A stretch of 64,000 nt of DNA from Nocardia niwae NBRC 108934 = DSM 45340 (lineage in GTDB: Bacteria; Actinomycetota; Actinomycetes; Mycobacteriales; Mycobacteriaceae), in contig NZ_BDCK01000015.1 of NCBI RefSeq assembly GCF_001613465.1, positions 310,001 through 374,000 of the forward strand, written 5' to 3'. Numbering within the stretch: the stretch's first letter is position 1; every line of letters begins with the position of its first letter. The notes below the pieces were generated by a model. It ran no database searches and was not told the origin of the DNA. It was given only the letters and a program-made list of their open reading frames with translations. The position numbers and the translations under genes were made by a program. This document shows positions 37,894 to 47,438 of this stretch, piece after piece.

Positions 37894-39654
37894 ATGAGCC
37901 CCATCGAGAATTCGGATTCGGCGGCCTGGAGAGAGCTCGAGGCGGTACGCGCCGAGGCGGCTGCACTCCGAAGGCAACTCGCCGACTCGCCAGATCGCAC
38001 ACGGGAATTGGAAGCCCGCATCGATTCGCTGACCATTCGCAACACGAAGCTGATGGACACCCTCAAGGAAGCGCGCCAGCAGCTGGTCGCGTTGCGTGAG
38101 GAGGTCGATCGGCTGGGTCAGCCGCCGAGCGGATACGGCATCCTGATCGGTGTGTACGACGATCAGACGGTCGACGTGTTCACTTCGGGTCGCAAGATGC
38201 GGTTGACGTGTTCACCGAACATCGAGACCTCGACGCTCGAGTACGGCCAGACCGTCCGCCTCAACGAGGCGCTCACGGTCGTCGAGGCCGGGCACTACGA
38301 CGCGGTCGGCGAGATCGGCACACTCCGGGAGATCCTCGACGACGGCCGTCGCGCCCTGGTCGTCGGCCATGCCGACGAGGAGCGCGTGGTGTGGCTGGCC
38401 GGCCCGCTGGCGAAGGTCGCCGAGATGGACGACCTGGACGATCCTGATTCCCCCATCCGCAAGCTGCGGCCGGGTGACTCTCTCCTGGTCGACTCGAAGG
38501 CCGGTTTCGCCTTCGAGCGCATCCCCAAGGCCGAGGTCGAGGACCTCGTCCTGGAAGAGGTGCCCGACGTCGACTACAGCGATATCGGCGGTCTCGGCAG
38601 GCAGATCGAGCAGATCCGCGACGCGGTGGAGCTGCCCTTCCTGCACAAGGACCTGTTCCGCGAGTACGCGCTGCGCCCGCCGAAGGGCGTGCTGCTCTAC
38701 GGTCCGCCCGGCTGTGGCAAGACGCTCATCGCGAAGGCGGTGGCCAACTCGCTGGCCAAGAAGATCGCCGAGGCGCGTGGTGAGGATGCCAAGGAAGCCA
38801 AGTCGTTCTTCCTGAACATCAAGGGTCCCGAGCTGCTCAACAAGTTCGTGGGCGAGACCGAGCGCCATATCCGGATCATCTTCCAGCGGGCGCGTGAGAA
38901 GGCATCCGAGGGCACGCCGGTGATCGTGTTCTTCGACGAGATGGACTCCATCTTCCGCACCCGCGGCTCGGGCGTCTCCTCGGACGTGGAGACCACGGTG
39001 GTGCCCCAGCTGCTGTCGGAGATCGATGGCGTCGAGGGCTTGGAGAACGTCATCGTGATCGGCGCCTCCAACCGTGAGGACATGATCGATCCGGCGATCC
39101 TGCGGCCGGGCCGCTTGGACGTGAAGATCAAGATCGAGCGTCCCGACGCGGAGTCGGCGCAGGACATCTTCTCGAAGTACCTCACCGAGGACCTGCCGCT
39201 GCACGACGACGATCTGGCCGAATTCGGTGGCGACAAGGTGTTGTGCATCAACGCCATGATCGAACGCGTCGTCGACCGGATGTACGCCGAGAGCGAGGAC
39301 AACCGCTTCCTGGAGGTCACCTATGCCAACGGTGACAAGGAGGTCCTGTACTTCAAGGACTTCAACTCCGGCGCCATGATCCAGAACATCGTGGACCGCT
39401 CCAAGAAGTACGCCATCAAGGCGGTGCTCGACACCGGCAACCCCGGTCTGCGCATCCAGCATCTCTACGATTCGATCGTGGACGAGTTCTCCGAGAACGA
39501 GGACCTGCCCAACACCACGAATCCGGATGACTGGGCACGCATCTCGGGCAAGAAGGGCGAGCGGATCGTGTACATCCGTACGCTGGTCACCGGCAAGAAC
39601 GCCAGTGCCAGCCGCGCCATCGACACCGAGTCGAACACCGGTCAGTACCTGTAA
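37894..39654 (+). CDS. mpa: Proteasome-associated AAA ATPase Mpa/ARC
   Basis: Protein of 586 residues from ATG 37894, which has a strong GGGAGGAG site. An in-frame start at 37828 would add 22 residues. The N-terminal coiled coil (about 10-75: [20 protein letters not shown], then [15 protein letters not shown]) binds pupylated substrates. Two OB domains follow ([17 protein letters not shown]). The AAA module has Walker [19 protein letters not shown] and Walker [11 protein letters not shown]. The C-terminus TGQYL is the proteasome-docking tail. It unfolds pupylated proteins for the 20S proteasome. The dop, pup and prcBA genes, usually near, are not in this window. Confidence 0.95.
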   Translation: MSPIENSDSAAWRELEAVRAEAAALRRQLADSPDRTRELEARIDSLTIRNTKLMDTLKEARQQLVALREEVDRLGQPPSGYGILIGVYDDQTVDVFTSGRKMRLTCSPNIETSTLEYGQTVRLNEALTVVEAGHYDAVGEIGTLREILDDGRRALVVGHADEERVVWLAGPLAKVAEMDDLDDPDSPIRKLRPGDSLLVDSKAGFAFERIPKAEVEDLVLEEVPDVDYSDIGGLGRQIEQIRDAVELPFLHKDLFREYALRPPKGVLLYGPPGCGKTLIAKAVANSLAKKIAEARGEDAKEAKSFFLNIKGPELLNKFVGETERHIRIIFQRAREKASEGTPVIVFFDEMDSIFRTRGSGVSSDVETTVVPQLLSEIDGVEGLENVIVIGASNREDMIDPAILRPGRLDVKIKIERPDAESAQDIFSKYLTEDLPLHDDDLAEFGGDKVLCINAMIERVVDRMYAESEDNRFLEVTYANGDKEVLYFKDFNSGAMIQNIVDRSKKYAIKAVLDTGNPGLRIQHLYDSIVDEFSENEDLPNTTNPDDWARISGKKGERIVYIRTLVTGKNASASRAIDTESNTGQYL

Positions 39655-39671
39655 GGGGTTGCGCCGGACCA

Positions 39672-39707
39672 CGAAGGGCCGCGTCTCTCCGGAGGCGCGG
39701 CCCTTCG
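39672..39707 (+). terminator. Terminator downstream of mpa
   Basis: A perfect 12-bp stem (CGAAGGGCCGCG with CGCGGCCCTTCG) around a 12-base loop, starting 17 bp after the mpa stop. It is followed by CTGTTCGT. It marks the end of the mpa transcript and may also serve the convergent sigma-factor gene. Confidence 0.8.
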
Positions 39708-39736
39708 CTGTTCGTGCCAGAGCGCAGTCGTGCCGG

Positions 39737-40747
39737 TCACGTCGGCGGCGGTCCGGCCGGCAGGCGATCGGGCAGGCCGAACCGCGGATAGAGAGCGTCG
39801 AGGTGGAAGCGGGTGATCCGGCCGATGCGGTTGCCCGTGGGGGTGAGCACGATCAGGCCGGCCGGAGTCGCGACCGGTCGCGGTGCGTCGTCGAGGTATG
39901 CGCCGAACGCGGGCAGGCCGTTGGCACCCGTCGCCACCAGGTGCACACGGCGCTCGCCGCGGCAGGCGAACGAAGCGGACAGGAATTCCGCGATCGCGCC
40001 CGGCCCGTGATACTCGTGCGGCGCGGGTGGCATCGAAAGCCACGCGTCGTCGGTGAGCAGCGCGATCACGCCGTCGACGTCGCCGGAGAGGTATGCCGCG
40101 GCGAAGCGGCGTGCGAGATCGCGTTCGTCGGGGGCAGCCCGGCGCGGAATTGTTCGACCTCGATGCCGGTCGAGCGACGCCCGCGCGCGTTGCAGCTGTC
40201 CCTTGACCACGGTAGGCGTGACGTCGAGGAGGTCGGCCACCTCGGCGACGGGGAAACCGAGAACGTCGCGCAGCACCAAGATCGCGGCTTGGCGCGGCGA
40301 CAGTCGCTGTAACCCCATGACGAAGGCCAGTTCGACCGCTTCGGTGGCCGTGTAGCGAGCCTCCGGACCGGGCGCGGGATCGGCGATGTCCAGCTTGCTG
40401 TCGGGGTATGGCTGCAACCAGCGCACCTCATCGCGGCGGGTGGGTTCGGGCGGCGAGAACGGTGGCACCGGCTCGGGCGGCATTCGGCGACGGGCGTCGC
40501 GCAGCGTGTTGAGGCACCGATTGGTGGCGATGCGGTACAGCCACGAGCGCAGCGATGACCGCTGCTGGAACCCCGGCAGGCCGCGCCAAGCCGCCAGCAA
40601 GGTCTCTTGCACCATGTCCTCGGCGTCGGTCATCGAGCCGAGCAGACGGTAGCAGTGCAGTTCGAGTTCGCGCCGGTACGGGTCGGTGAGGATCCGAAAT
40701 GCCGACTCGTCGCCCGCGCGTGCCCGCTCCAGAGTCGTCTGCTGCAC
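39737..40747 (-). CDS. ECF-type sigma factor with SnoaL-like C-terminal domain (SigG-like)
   Basis: Protein of 336 residues. Sigma region 2 is visible in HCYRLLGSMTDAEDMVQETL, with the RSSLRSWLYRIATNRCLNTL segment. Region 4 is LSPRQAAILVLRDVLGFPVA with AEVADLLDVTPTVVKGQLQR (about 150-200). Residues about 215-330 form a SnoaL/NTF2-like domain (DGVIALLTDDAWLSMPPAPH, HGPGAIAEFLSASFACRGER). This layout fits ECF groups related to SigG and SigJ, where the extra domain tunes activity and no anti-sigma factor is adjacent. It is divergent from a stand-alone SnoaL protein. Confidence 0.85.
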   Translation of the reverse strand: MQQTTLERARAGDESAFRILTDPYRRELELHCYRLLGSMTDAEDMVQETLLAAWRGLPGFQQRSSLRSWLYRIATNRCLNTLRDARRRMPPEPVPPFSPPEPTRRDEVRWLQPYPDSKLDIADPAPGPEARYTATEAVELAFVMGLQRLSPRQAAILVLRDVLGFPVAEVADLLDVTPTVVKGQLQRARASLDRHRGRTIPRRAAPDERDLARRFAAAYLSGDVDGVIALLTDDAWLSMPPAPHEYHGPGAIAEFLSASFACRGERRVHLVATGANGLPAFGAYLDDAPRPVATPAGLIVLTPTGNRIGRITRFHLDALYPRFGLPDRLPAGPPPT

Positions 40748-40851
40748 GTCGTCGATGGTGCCAGTTCCTCGTCGGACGTTCCATCGGGCCGGTATCCGGT
40801 GTCACTACCTACGGCACGGCGAAGCGCCGATGCGCACCGGAAGGAGACACA

Positions 40852-41229
40852 ATGTCGGACCCCATCGCTCTGCGGACCTCGCTGGCGTTCTATCGCGCCT
40901 GGACCGAACACGATTTCGACAACGCCATGACCTACGTCGCCGACGACATCGTCTGCGACGCACCGGCCGGGCGGATCGCGGGAGCCGCGGCGTTCCGCGA
41001 TTTCCTCGAACCGTTCAGCCGGATCCTCACCGACTCGACCTTGCTCGCGTCGTTCGGTGACGAGCACACCGCGTTGCTGATGTACGACACCGTGACCATT
41101 CCGGTCGCGAACGCGCCCGGCGCGGAGTGGCACACGGTGGTCGACGGACGGATCACCTACGTCCGGATCATCTTCGACCGGGCGCCGTTCGACGCGGTCC
41201 GGGCCGCTGCGCGCGAGGCGGACCAGTAG
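40852..41229 (+). CDS. SnoaL/NTF2-like protein
   Basis: Protein of 125 residues; ATG 40852 follows AAGGAGA. Segments RTSLAFYRAWTEHDFDNAMT, VADDIVCDAPAGRIAGAAAF and RITYVRIIFDRAPFDAV are typical of SnoaL-like cone-shaped domains. It lies 104 bp divergent from the sigma factor, which carries the same fold at its C-terminus. It could be a target of that sigma factor. No catalytic function can be assigned. Confidence 0.8.
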   Translation: MSDPIALRTSLAFYRAWTEHDFDNAMTYVADDIVCDAPAGRIAGAAAFRDFLEPFSRILTDSTLLASFGDEHTALLMYDTVTIPVANAPGAEWHTVVDGRITYVRIIFDRAPFDAVRAAAREADQ

Positions 41230-41247
41230 GCCGATCGTGCTAAAATT

Positions 41248-41261
41248 TGGCCATGCGGCCA
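41248..41261. promoter_or_regulatory. TetR operator overlapping the tetR start codon
   Basis: TGGCCATGCGGCCA is a perfect 5-4-5 inverted repeat covering the ATG of the TetR-type gene, with AAATT on both flanks. A repressor bound here would block its own transcription or translation start. Confidence 0.45.
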
Positions 41262-41888
41262 GAAATTGGTACGAGCGGCCAACGCAAATCGTTCATCGAG
41301 GAGGTGCGGCGCAGGCAGATCATCGCCGCGGCGGTAGAGGTGATCTCCGACGTCGGGTACGCCAATGCCTCGCTGGCGCGGATCGCCGAGCATGCGGGCA
41401 TCTCCAAGGGCGTCATCTCCTACCACTTCGCGGGCAAGGACGAGCTGATGACGCAGCTGGTGATCCAGCTGTACGTCTCGGCCGCGGAGTACATCGCGCC
41501 ACGGGTGGGCGCGGCGGCAGGCGCGCGCGAGAGCCTGCTGGCCTATCTCACGGCGAATCTCGGCTTCATCGAAGCGAACACGACCTACGTGGCCGCGCTG
41601 GTAGAAGTGGTGACGAATTTGCGCGACGCGGAGGGCAGGCCGAAATTCGCTTCCGCCGACGGGGAGCGTGACATCATCGCGCCGCTGGTCGACATCATGA
41701 CCGACGGGCAGCGCACCGGAGAGTTCGGCGAGTTCGATCCGCTGTTGATGGCCAAGTCGATCCGTGACGCCATCGACGGTGCGGCCGGACGCGCCGTACG
41801 CGAGCCGGATTTCGCGATGGACGCCTACTCGGCGCATCTGTGCAGGGTGTTCGACACGGCGACGCGGAAGGCGGGGGAGCATGACTGA
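41253..41888 (+). CDS. TetR-family regulator of the adjacent glycosyltransferase
   Basis: Protein of 211 residues. The HTH reads ASLARIAEHAGISKGVISYH (about residues 38-57), followed by FAGKDELMTQLVIQLYVSAA. The C-terminal domain has the TetR layout for small-molecule binding but the ligand is unknown. The stop codon overlaps the start of the glycosyltransferase gene by 8 bp, so both are cotranscribed. A palindrome on the start codon suggests autoregulation. Confidence 0.85.
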   Translation: MRPEIGTSGQRKSFIEEVRRRQIIAAAVEVISDVGYANASLARIAEHAGISKGVISYHFAGKDELMTQLVIQLYVSAAEYIAPRVGAAAGARESLLAYLTANLGFIEANTTYVAALVEVVTNLRDAEGRPKFASADGERDIIAPLVDIMTDGQRTGEFGEFDPLLMAKSIRDAIDGAAGRAVREPDFAMDAYSAHLCRVFDTATRKAGEHD

Positions 41889-43404
41889 AGTGCTGAATCT
41901 CCCACGGCGACAGGCGGATCCCGGTGAACCGCTGCCGCCGTTCGCCTTCGGCGGAGTCGGCGCTGTGGCGGCGCTCGGCACGCTGGCGCTGTTGGCTTCG
42001 GTCGGGCGGTATGGATTCTTCGGCGATGAGCTGTATTTCGTCGCCGCGGGCCGCAGGCTCGCGGTCAGCTATGCCGACCAGGGGCCCTTGCTGCCCGCGA
42101 TCGCCCGGACGATGGATCTGCTCGCCCCGGATTCTCTTACGGCGCTGCGCCTTCCGGCCGTGTTCGCCACCGTGGCAGCGGTGGTGGTCACCGCCCAGAT
42201 CGCCAGGGAGTTCGGGGGCGGCCGCGCGGCGCAGGTGCTGGCCGCGGCCGCCTACGCCACCTCGCCGTTCCTGCTGGTACAGGGCGATCAACTGGCCACC
42301 AACACGATCGACACGGCGCTGTGGGTGGTGGTGAGCTGGCTGGTGGTCCGTTGGGTCCGCACCCGCCACGACGGCCTACTGGTCGCCGCGGCATCGGTCA
42401 CCGCGGTCGACCTGCAGGTCAAGTGGCTGATTCCATTCTTCTGGATCGCACTCGCGATCGGGGTGGCGCTCTACGGACCGCGTGAGCTGCTGCGCCGTCC
42501 CGCGCTGTGGTGTGGCGCCGTCGTCGTCGTGCTGACCACGGCGCCGAGCCTGATGTGGCAGGCGGCGCACGGGTGGCCGCAGCTGCGTCTGGGTGGGACG
42601 GTCGCCGCGGAGCAGGCCACGATCGGCGGTCGCTACGCCTGGCTGCCGCTGGCCCTCGCCGCCGCAGGTCTGATCGGCGGCCTACTGCTGGTCTACGGGA
42701 TGTGGACGCTGCTGCGGGCGGAGTCCTGGCGGCCCTATCGTTTCCTCGGCCTGCTGCCCATAGTGCTGAGCGTGGTATTCATCGCGACGAACGGCCGTCC
42801 GTACTACGCGGCGGGCTGCTACGGAGTGCTGATCGCGGCGGGGGCGGTGCGGTGGATCGAGAACCGGCGCCGCGCGCGCACGATCGTCACCGTGCCGTTG
42901 CTCGCACTGTCCGTCGCCCTGGTGGTGTTCTCCCTTCCACTGCGAGCGGAGAGCGATGTCGAACCGGTCGACACGCAAGCCCAGGCGGGTCTGGAAATCG
43001 CGCTCTACGGACGATTCGGCTGGTCGGAACTCGCAGCCGGGACTGCGGCGGCCTACCGCGCGCTGCCCGAGCCGGAACGGTCGTCGGCCGTGGTGATCGC
43101 TGATTCGTATTGGCAGGCAAGCGCTTTGGACATCGATCGCGCTGCGTTCGGCTTGCCCGCCGTCTACAGCCCGAATCGGGGCTTCGGTTACTTCGGTACC
43201 CCGCCGGACACGGCCACGACGGTGCTGTGGGTGGGCGGCACCGAGGCCGACGTGCGCGCGCACTGTGCCGAGGTCACCGCTGCGGGGCAGGCCGACGCCC
43301 GGCTCGGGTATCCCGGTGTCACCAGGGACGTCACCATCTGGCGCTGTGCGCGACCGCGTGCGCCGTGGTCGCGCGCCTGGCCGGACATGTTGCGGCTGAA
43401 CTGA
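41881..43404 (+). CDS. Membrane glycosyltransferase, family 39 (ArnT/PMT-like)
   Basis: Protein of 507 residues with about ten to eleven membrane segments. GFFGDELYFVAAGRRL, with acidic residues in the first loop, is the usual catalytic position in GT39/GT-C enzymes (DE pair). LQVKWLIPFFWIALAIGVAL and NGRPYYAAGCYGVL follow; the last segment resembles the conserved motif of PMT_2 proteins. The soluble C-terminal part (about 395-507) with WVGGTEADVRAHCAEVTAAG lies outside the membrane. It is cotranscribed with the TetR regulator. It is convergent, with a 10-bp gap, with the acyltransferase. Acceptor and donor are unknown; polyprenyl-phosphate sugars are typical. Confidence 0.8.
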   Translation: MTEVLNLPRRQADPGEPLPPFAFGGVGAVAALGTLALLASVGRYGFFGDELYFVAAGRRLAVSYADQGPLLPAIARTMDLLAPDSLTALRLPAVFATVAAVVVTAQIAREFGGGRAAQVLAAAAYATSPFLLVQGDQLATNTIDTALWVVVSWLVVRWVRTRHDGLLVAAASVTAVDLQVKWLIPFFWIALAIGVALYGPRELLRRPALWCGAVVVVLTTAPSLMWQAAHGWPQLRLGGTVAAEQATIGGRYAWLPLALAAAGLIGGLLLVYGMWTLLRAESWRPYRFLGLLPIVLSVVFIATNGRPYYAAGCYGVLIAAGAVRWIENRRRARTIVTVPLLALSVALVVFSLPLRAESDVEPVDTQAQAGLEIALYGRFGWSELAAGTAAAYRALPEPERSSAVVIADSYWQASALDIDRAAFGLPAVYSPNRGFGYFGTPPDTATTVLWVGGTEADVRAHCAEVTAAGQADARLGYPGVTRDVTIWRCARPRAPWSRAWPDMLRLN

Positions 43405-43414
43405 TCGCCGCGGT

Positions 43415-45520
43415 TCACCACCAGCCGAGGATCGGCGACAACTGCCTGCCGAGTTCCGGTGCGAGCGATCGCGAATAGCTGGCGGTGAGGTGGTGCTCGT
43501 CGTGGTAGATGAGGACGTTGCCCTCCACGGCCGCGCACACGTCGCGTTCGCACAGCGCATCCGACAGGTCCAGCGGGAACACATTGGGGAACCCGGCGGC
43601 GAACTCCAGCGCCGGGTTGACCTGGTTCAGCGCGTCCGCGCGCGGCATTCCGCAGCTGATCCGGTCGCCCTGCTGGGCAAGGCAATCGATGGCCCGGTAC
43701 CGCACGCCGTCGCGGCGCAGCCATGGCGTGTCGCGGATGGCGAGCACGTTGAGGCCGCGGTCGGCCAGCCGGGTCCAGACGTCCAGATAGTCGGCCGGGG
43801 TCTCGTCACCCGCGCCGTCGCGCGGGCGGGTCGCGGTGGTGAAGACCCACTCGGGGCGTTCGACGCCTAGGCGGTCGATCACCTCCACGGACCAGTCGCG
43901 GCAATCCGGGTTGGCCTCGCCCTTGTAGATCGGTTCCGCCGCCACGGTCAGCGGGCAGCCCATCTTCAAATAGACCTCGACCCGGAAGGCGTGCTCGCGG
44001 GCGAGCAGATCGAGGGCGGGCACCCAGTGTTCGGCATGCGAACTGCCCACCACCGCGACAGTGCGGTCCGCTCCGGCGTCCCCGTAGGTGCAGGTGACGA
44101 TGTCGCGGGTGTCCCAGTCCGCGATGCAGCCGTCGCGCGAGGGGTAGGCGGCGTCCGCGGGCGCTTCGTACACCGACGGGCGCATCGCGGCCTCGGGCGT
44201 GCCCACACCACTGACCAGCGCCTCAGCGCCCGGATAGCGCACCGAGTCCAGCGACGCCACCGCCCGGGGCGGATTCGCTCTGGTGACCACCTGCTCGCCC
44301 ACCGACACCGCGAGCACCGCGACGCCGAGCACCGCGACCAGCCGGCCGGTGTAGAGGGCGCGGGCGGGTGCCTCCGGAGCCGGACGGCCGGATCGCATCC
44401 GCAGCGGATCCTCGATGAAACGGTTCGTCACATGGGCTAGCACCAGCGACGCCGCGATGACGCCCAGGCCGACGCCGAGCCCGGCGGTCGCGGCGCCGGT
44501 GCGCGCCAGCACGAAGATCAGGATCGGCCAATGCCACAGGTACAGCGCGTAGGACAGTTCACCGAGACGCACCGCGGCCGGTGCGCCGAGCAGCCGATTG
44601 GGCAGGGGTTGCCGGTCGGCGGGCAGGCCGGAGCCGGAGACGATCAGCGCCAGCGCGGCGCCGACCGGCACCAGCGCCGCCGGTCCGGGAAACCGGTCGG
44701 CGCCGTCGATCCACCACCCGCAGGTGAGCACCGCGACCGCGCCGAGGACGGCCGCCGCGACCCGCAGCGCGCGCGGCGGGGACAGCCAGGGCGCGGCGAC
44801 CGCCAGCAGCGCTCCGGCCAGCAGCTCCCAGGCGCGGGCGAAACTGTCGTAGTAATTCCAGCCCTGGTGCACCGCGGCGCCGTGCGCGGCGTAGAGGAAA
44901 GAGGCCGTCACTCCCACGGCGAGCGCGATCGCCAAGACGGGACGCAGCGCCGCCGGGCGGGCGAAACGCCGGCACAGCGCCGCCGCCGCCGCCACGGCGA
45001 GCAACGCGAAGACGTAGAACTGGGTCTGCACCGCCATCGACCACAGGTGCTGGAGCGGGCTCACCGACGGATCGGCGGCCAGGTAGTCCGACCAGGACAG
45101 CGCCAGGTACCAATTCTGGTAGTACAGCAGCGAAGCCAGCGTCTGCGCCGCCATTTCGTCCCACTGGGTGAACGGGCGCAGCAGCACGGTGGCCGCTACC
45201 ACGGCGGCCAGGAGCGTCACCAGAGCGGGGAGCAGTCTGCGCGCCAGCCTGCGCGCGGTGTGCGCGAGGCGGATCGCGCCGGTGGATTCCGCGCCGCGCA
45301 GCAGCGAGCCGGTGAAGAAGAAGCCGGACAGCACCAGGAACACGTCCACGCCGCCGGACACCCGGCCGAACCAGATGTGGAACGCCACGACCAGTGCTAT
45401 CGCCACGCCACGCAGGCCGTCCAGGTCATGCCGATACGCTCCGGCCGCCCGCGGCGGGGCCGCCGCGGGCGCGACCGCACTCGGCGCGAGGAATCGATGC
45501 ACCGCTCGGGCGACTGTCAC
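43415..45520 (-). CDS. OafA-type membrane acyltransferase-3 fused to SGNH domain
   Basis: Protein of 701 residues from GTG 45520 (a TTG at 45550 is also possible). Residues about 20-370 contain ten hydrophobic segments with HDLDGLRGVAIALVVAFHIW and GGVDVFLVLSGFFFTGSLLR, the catalytic His of acyltransferase-3. The C-terminal half carries SGNH hydrolase blocks: AVVGSSHAEHWVPALDLLA (block I Ser) and YHDEHHLTASYS (block V Asp-His). Such proteins transfer acetyl or other acyl groups to envelope glycans across the membrane. Neighbouring GT39 fits a cell-envelope role. Confidence 0.87.
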   Translation of the reverse strand: MTVARAVHRFLAPSAVAPAAAPPRAAGAYRHDLDGLRGVAIALVVAFHIWFGRVSGGVDVFLVLSGFFFTGSLLRGAESTGAIRLAHTARRLARRLLPALVTLLAAVVAATVLLRPFTQWDEMAAQTLASLLYYQNWYLALSWSDYLAADPSVSPLQHLWSMAVQTQFYVFALLAVAAAAALCRRFARPAALRPVLAIALAVGVTASFLYAAHGAAVHQGWNYYDSFARAWELLAGALLAVAAPWLSPPRALRVAAAVLGAVAVLTCGWWIDGADRFPGPAALVPVGAALALIVSGSGLPADRQPLPNRLLGAPAAVRLGELSYALYLWHWPILIFVLARTGAATAGLGVGLGVIAASLVLAHVTNRFIEDPLRMRSGRPAPEAPARALYTGRLVAVLGVAVLAVSVGEQVVTRANPPRAVASLDSVRYPGAEALVSGVGTPEAAMRPSVYEAPADAAYPSRDGCIADWDTRDIVTCTYGDAGADRTVAVVGSSHAEHWVPALDLLAREHAFRVEVYLKMGCPLTVAAEPIYKGEANPDCRDWSVEVIDRLGVERPEWVFTTATRPRDGAGDETPADYLDVWTRLADRGLNVLAIRDTPWLRRDGVRYRAIDCLAQQGDRISCGMPRADALNQVNPALEFAAGFPNVFPLDLSDALCERDVCAAVEGNVLIYHDEHHLTASYSRSLAPELGRQLSPILGWW

Positions 45521-45727
45521 CGGACGCGCAGGGCGCGGTCGCTGCGGCAACGGATGGCAACGGCTGGGCGGCAGGGCGATGTACGGGACACGTCATCTCT
45601 CTTACCACGCGCGGTGAATCCCGGTCCAACTCACAGAGCGGCGATGTAGTGCGGAAACGGCTGACTGATCCGGACAATTCGGTCACCTGCCCGCCGGGCG
45701 TCGTCCGTGGGTCGTTAGGGTGGAGTC

Positions 45728-46210
45728 GTGAACGTTGAGGTGACACCCCTGCCGGGTATCGGTGTGCGTAAGGACTTTCCGCTGACCAACAGCCGCCGCC
45801 GGATCGGCGTAATCGACCACCGCGACGGCACGATGGACCTCATCGTGAGCAAACCGGACAACCCCGACGAGACCGAACAGATACCGCTGACCGGCAAGGA
45901 GGCGGCCGTCCTGGCCAGCTTGCTCGGTGCGCCCCAACTGGTCGAACAACTCCGCGAGGAGCATCGGGCGTTCACCGGATTGACCACCCGGCAGCTGTCC
46001 ATTCCGGACCGGTCCCGCTTCGACGGGCGCACGCTGGGCGAGACCCAGATGCGCACCAGGACGAAAGCGTCCATCGTCGCAGTGGTGCGCAGCGGACAGC
46101 CGATTCCCTCGCCGGGGCCGGACTTCACCTTCACCGCCGGTGACGTGCTCGTCATCGTCGGCACCGCGGAGGGCCTCGAGGCCGCCGCCAAGATCCTGTC
46201 AGACGGCTGA
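45728..46210 (+). CDS. KhtT-like RCK-C regulatory subunit of a K+/H+ antiporter
   Basis: Protein of 160 residues with a GTG start. The N-terminal region (VEVTPLPGIGVRKDFPLTNS) resembles KhtT. The C-terminal RCK_C (TrkA_C) domain (about 85-160) reads RTKASIVAVVRSGQPIPSPG then FTFTAGDVLVIVGTAEGLEA. In Bacillus, KhtT gates the KhtU transporter in response to nucleotides and pH. It precedes the KhtU-like gene by 5 bp, so both form a transporter operon. Confidence 0.85.
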   Translation: MNVEVTPLPGIGVRKDFPLTNSRRRIGVIDHRDGTMDLIVSKPDNPDETEQIPLTGKEAAVLASLLGAPQLVEQLREEHRAFTGLTTRQLSIPDRSRFDGRTLGETQMRTRTKASIVAVVRSGQPIPSPGPDFTFTAGDVLVIVGTAEGLEAAAKILSDG

Positions 46211-46215
46211 GCGGC

Positions 46216-47397
46216 ATGGTGGCACACGAGACCGCGCTCGCGCTGATCCAGCTGGGCGCGGTATTTTTCGGCCTCGGCCTGCTCGGACGGATCGCCGCAC
46301 GCATCGGCATGTCGCCCATCCCGCTGTACCTGATCGGCGGGCTGGTCTTCGGCACCGGCGGCCTGGTCGAGTTGCGGCAGGTGGACGATTTCATCCACCT
46401 CGCCAGCGAAATCGGCGTCGTCCTGCTGCTGTTGCTGCTCGGCCTGGAGTACAGCGCGCCGGAACTGGTCACGGGCATGCGCCGATCGTGGGCCGCGGGT
46501 GTGGTGGACCTCGTACTCAACGCGACGCCGGGCGTGCTCGTTGCGCTCGGGCTCGGCTGGGGTTTCACCGGCGCCATCGCCATGGCCGGGGTCACCTACA
46601 TCTCGTCCTCGGGCATCGTCGCGAAGGTACTCAACGATCTGGGCAGGCTCGGCAACCGCGAAACGCCGGTGGTCCTGTCCATCCTGGTGTTCGAGGACCT
46701 GGTGATGGCCGGATATCTGCCGGTGCTCACCGCGGTGCTGGCCGGTGTCGGCTTCCTCGCCGGGTTGAAGACGCTGGCCATCGCTTTGGTCGCGGTCACC
46801 GTCGTGCTGATCGTCGCGCTGCGCTACGGCCGCTATGTCTCGGCGATCGTCGACAGCGCCGACCGCGAGATCTTCCTGTTGAAGCTGCTCGGCTCCGCCC
46901 TGCTGGTGGCGGGCGCGGCCTCCGCGGTACAAGTGTCAGCGGCGGTCGGCGCGTTCCTGCTCGGCATCGCGATCTCGGATTCGACCGCGCACAACGCGAC
47001 CAAGCTCCTGGAGCCGCTGCGCGATCTGTTCGCGGCGCTGTTCTTCGTGCTCTTCGGATTGAGCACCGATCCGGCGAGCATCCCGCCGGTGCTGGGGTGG
47101 GCGTGCCTGCTGGCGCTCGTCACCACGGCCAGCAAGATCGCCACCGGATGGTGGGCGGCCAAGCGGGCCGGTGCGGGCCGCTTGGGCCGGGCGCGCGCGG
47201 GCACGGCCCTGGTCGCCCACGGCGAGTTCTCGATCGTCATCGCGGGACTCGCCGTCGCCGCGGGCGCGGTCCCCGCGGAATTCGCCGCGCTGGCCACCAC
47301 CTACGTGCTGCTGATGGCGGTGCTCGGCCCGATCGCCAGCCGGTTCGTCGAACCGGTGATGACGCTGCTGCTGCGCCGCCGCGCCGGGGTGTCCTGA
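46216..47397 (+). CDS. KhtU/KefB-like monovalent cation:proton antiporter (CPA2)
   Basis: Protein of 393 residues with about twelve membrane segments. CPA2 features include GMSPIPLYLIGGLVFGTGGL, IGVVLLLLLLGLEYSAPELV, SSSGIVAKVLNDLGRLGNRE and FEDLVMAGYLPVLTAVLAGV (the conserved acidic ED pair is the proton-coupling site). The C-terminus ends soon after the last segment, with no RCK domain; the regulatory RCK is the separate gene just upstream. It probably exports potassium in exchange for protons. Confidence 0.88.
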   Translation: MVAHETALALIQLGAVFFGLGLLGRIAARIGMSPIPLYLIGGLVFGTGGLVELRQVDDFIHLASEIGVVLLLLLLGLEYSAPELVTGMRRSWAAGVVDLVLNATPGVLVALGLGWGFTGAIAMAGVTYISSSGIVAKVLNDLGRLGNRETPVVLSILVFEDLVMAGYLPVLTAVLAGVGFLAGLKTLAIALVAVTVVLIVALRYGRYVSAIVDSADREIFLLKLLGSALLVAGAASAVQVSAAVGAFLLGIAISDSTAHNATKLLEPLRDLFAALFFVLFGLSTDPASIPPVLGWACLLALVTTASKIATGWWAAKRAGAGRLGRARAGTALVAHGEFSIVIAGLAVAAGAVPAEFAALATTYVLLMAVLGPIASRFVEPVMTLLLRRRAGVS

Positions 47398-47400
47398 GTC

Positions 47401-47433
47401 CGCGGGGCGATGCGGCATCGCACCGCCCCCGCG
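47401..47433. terminator. Hairpin between antiporter and cyclophilin genes
   Basis: CGCGGGGC at 47401 pairs imperfectly (one bulge) with GCCCCCGCG at 47425, and inside is a second 5-bp stem GATGC/GCATC. It lies in the 41-bp gap of two convergent genes and can terminate both. Confidence 0.55.
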
Positions 47434-47438
47434 ACGAT

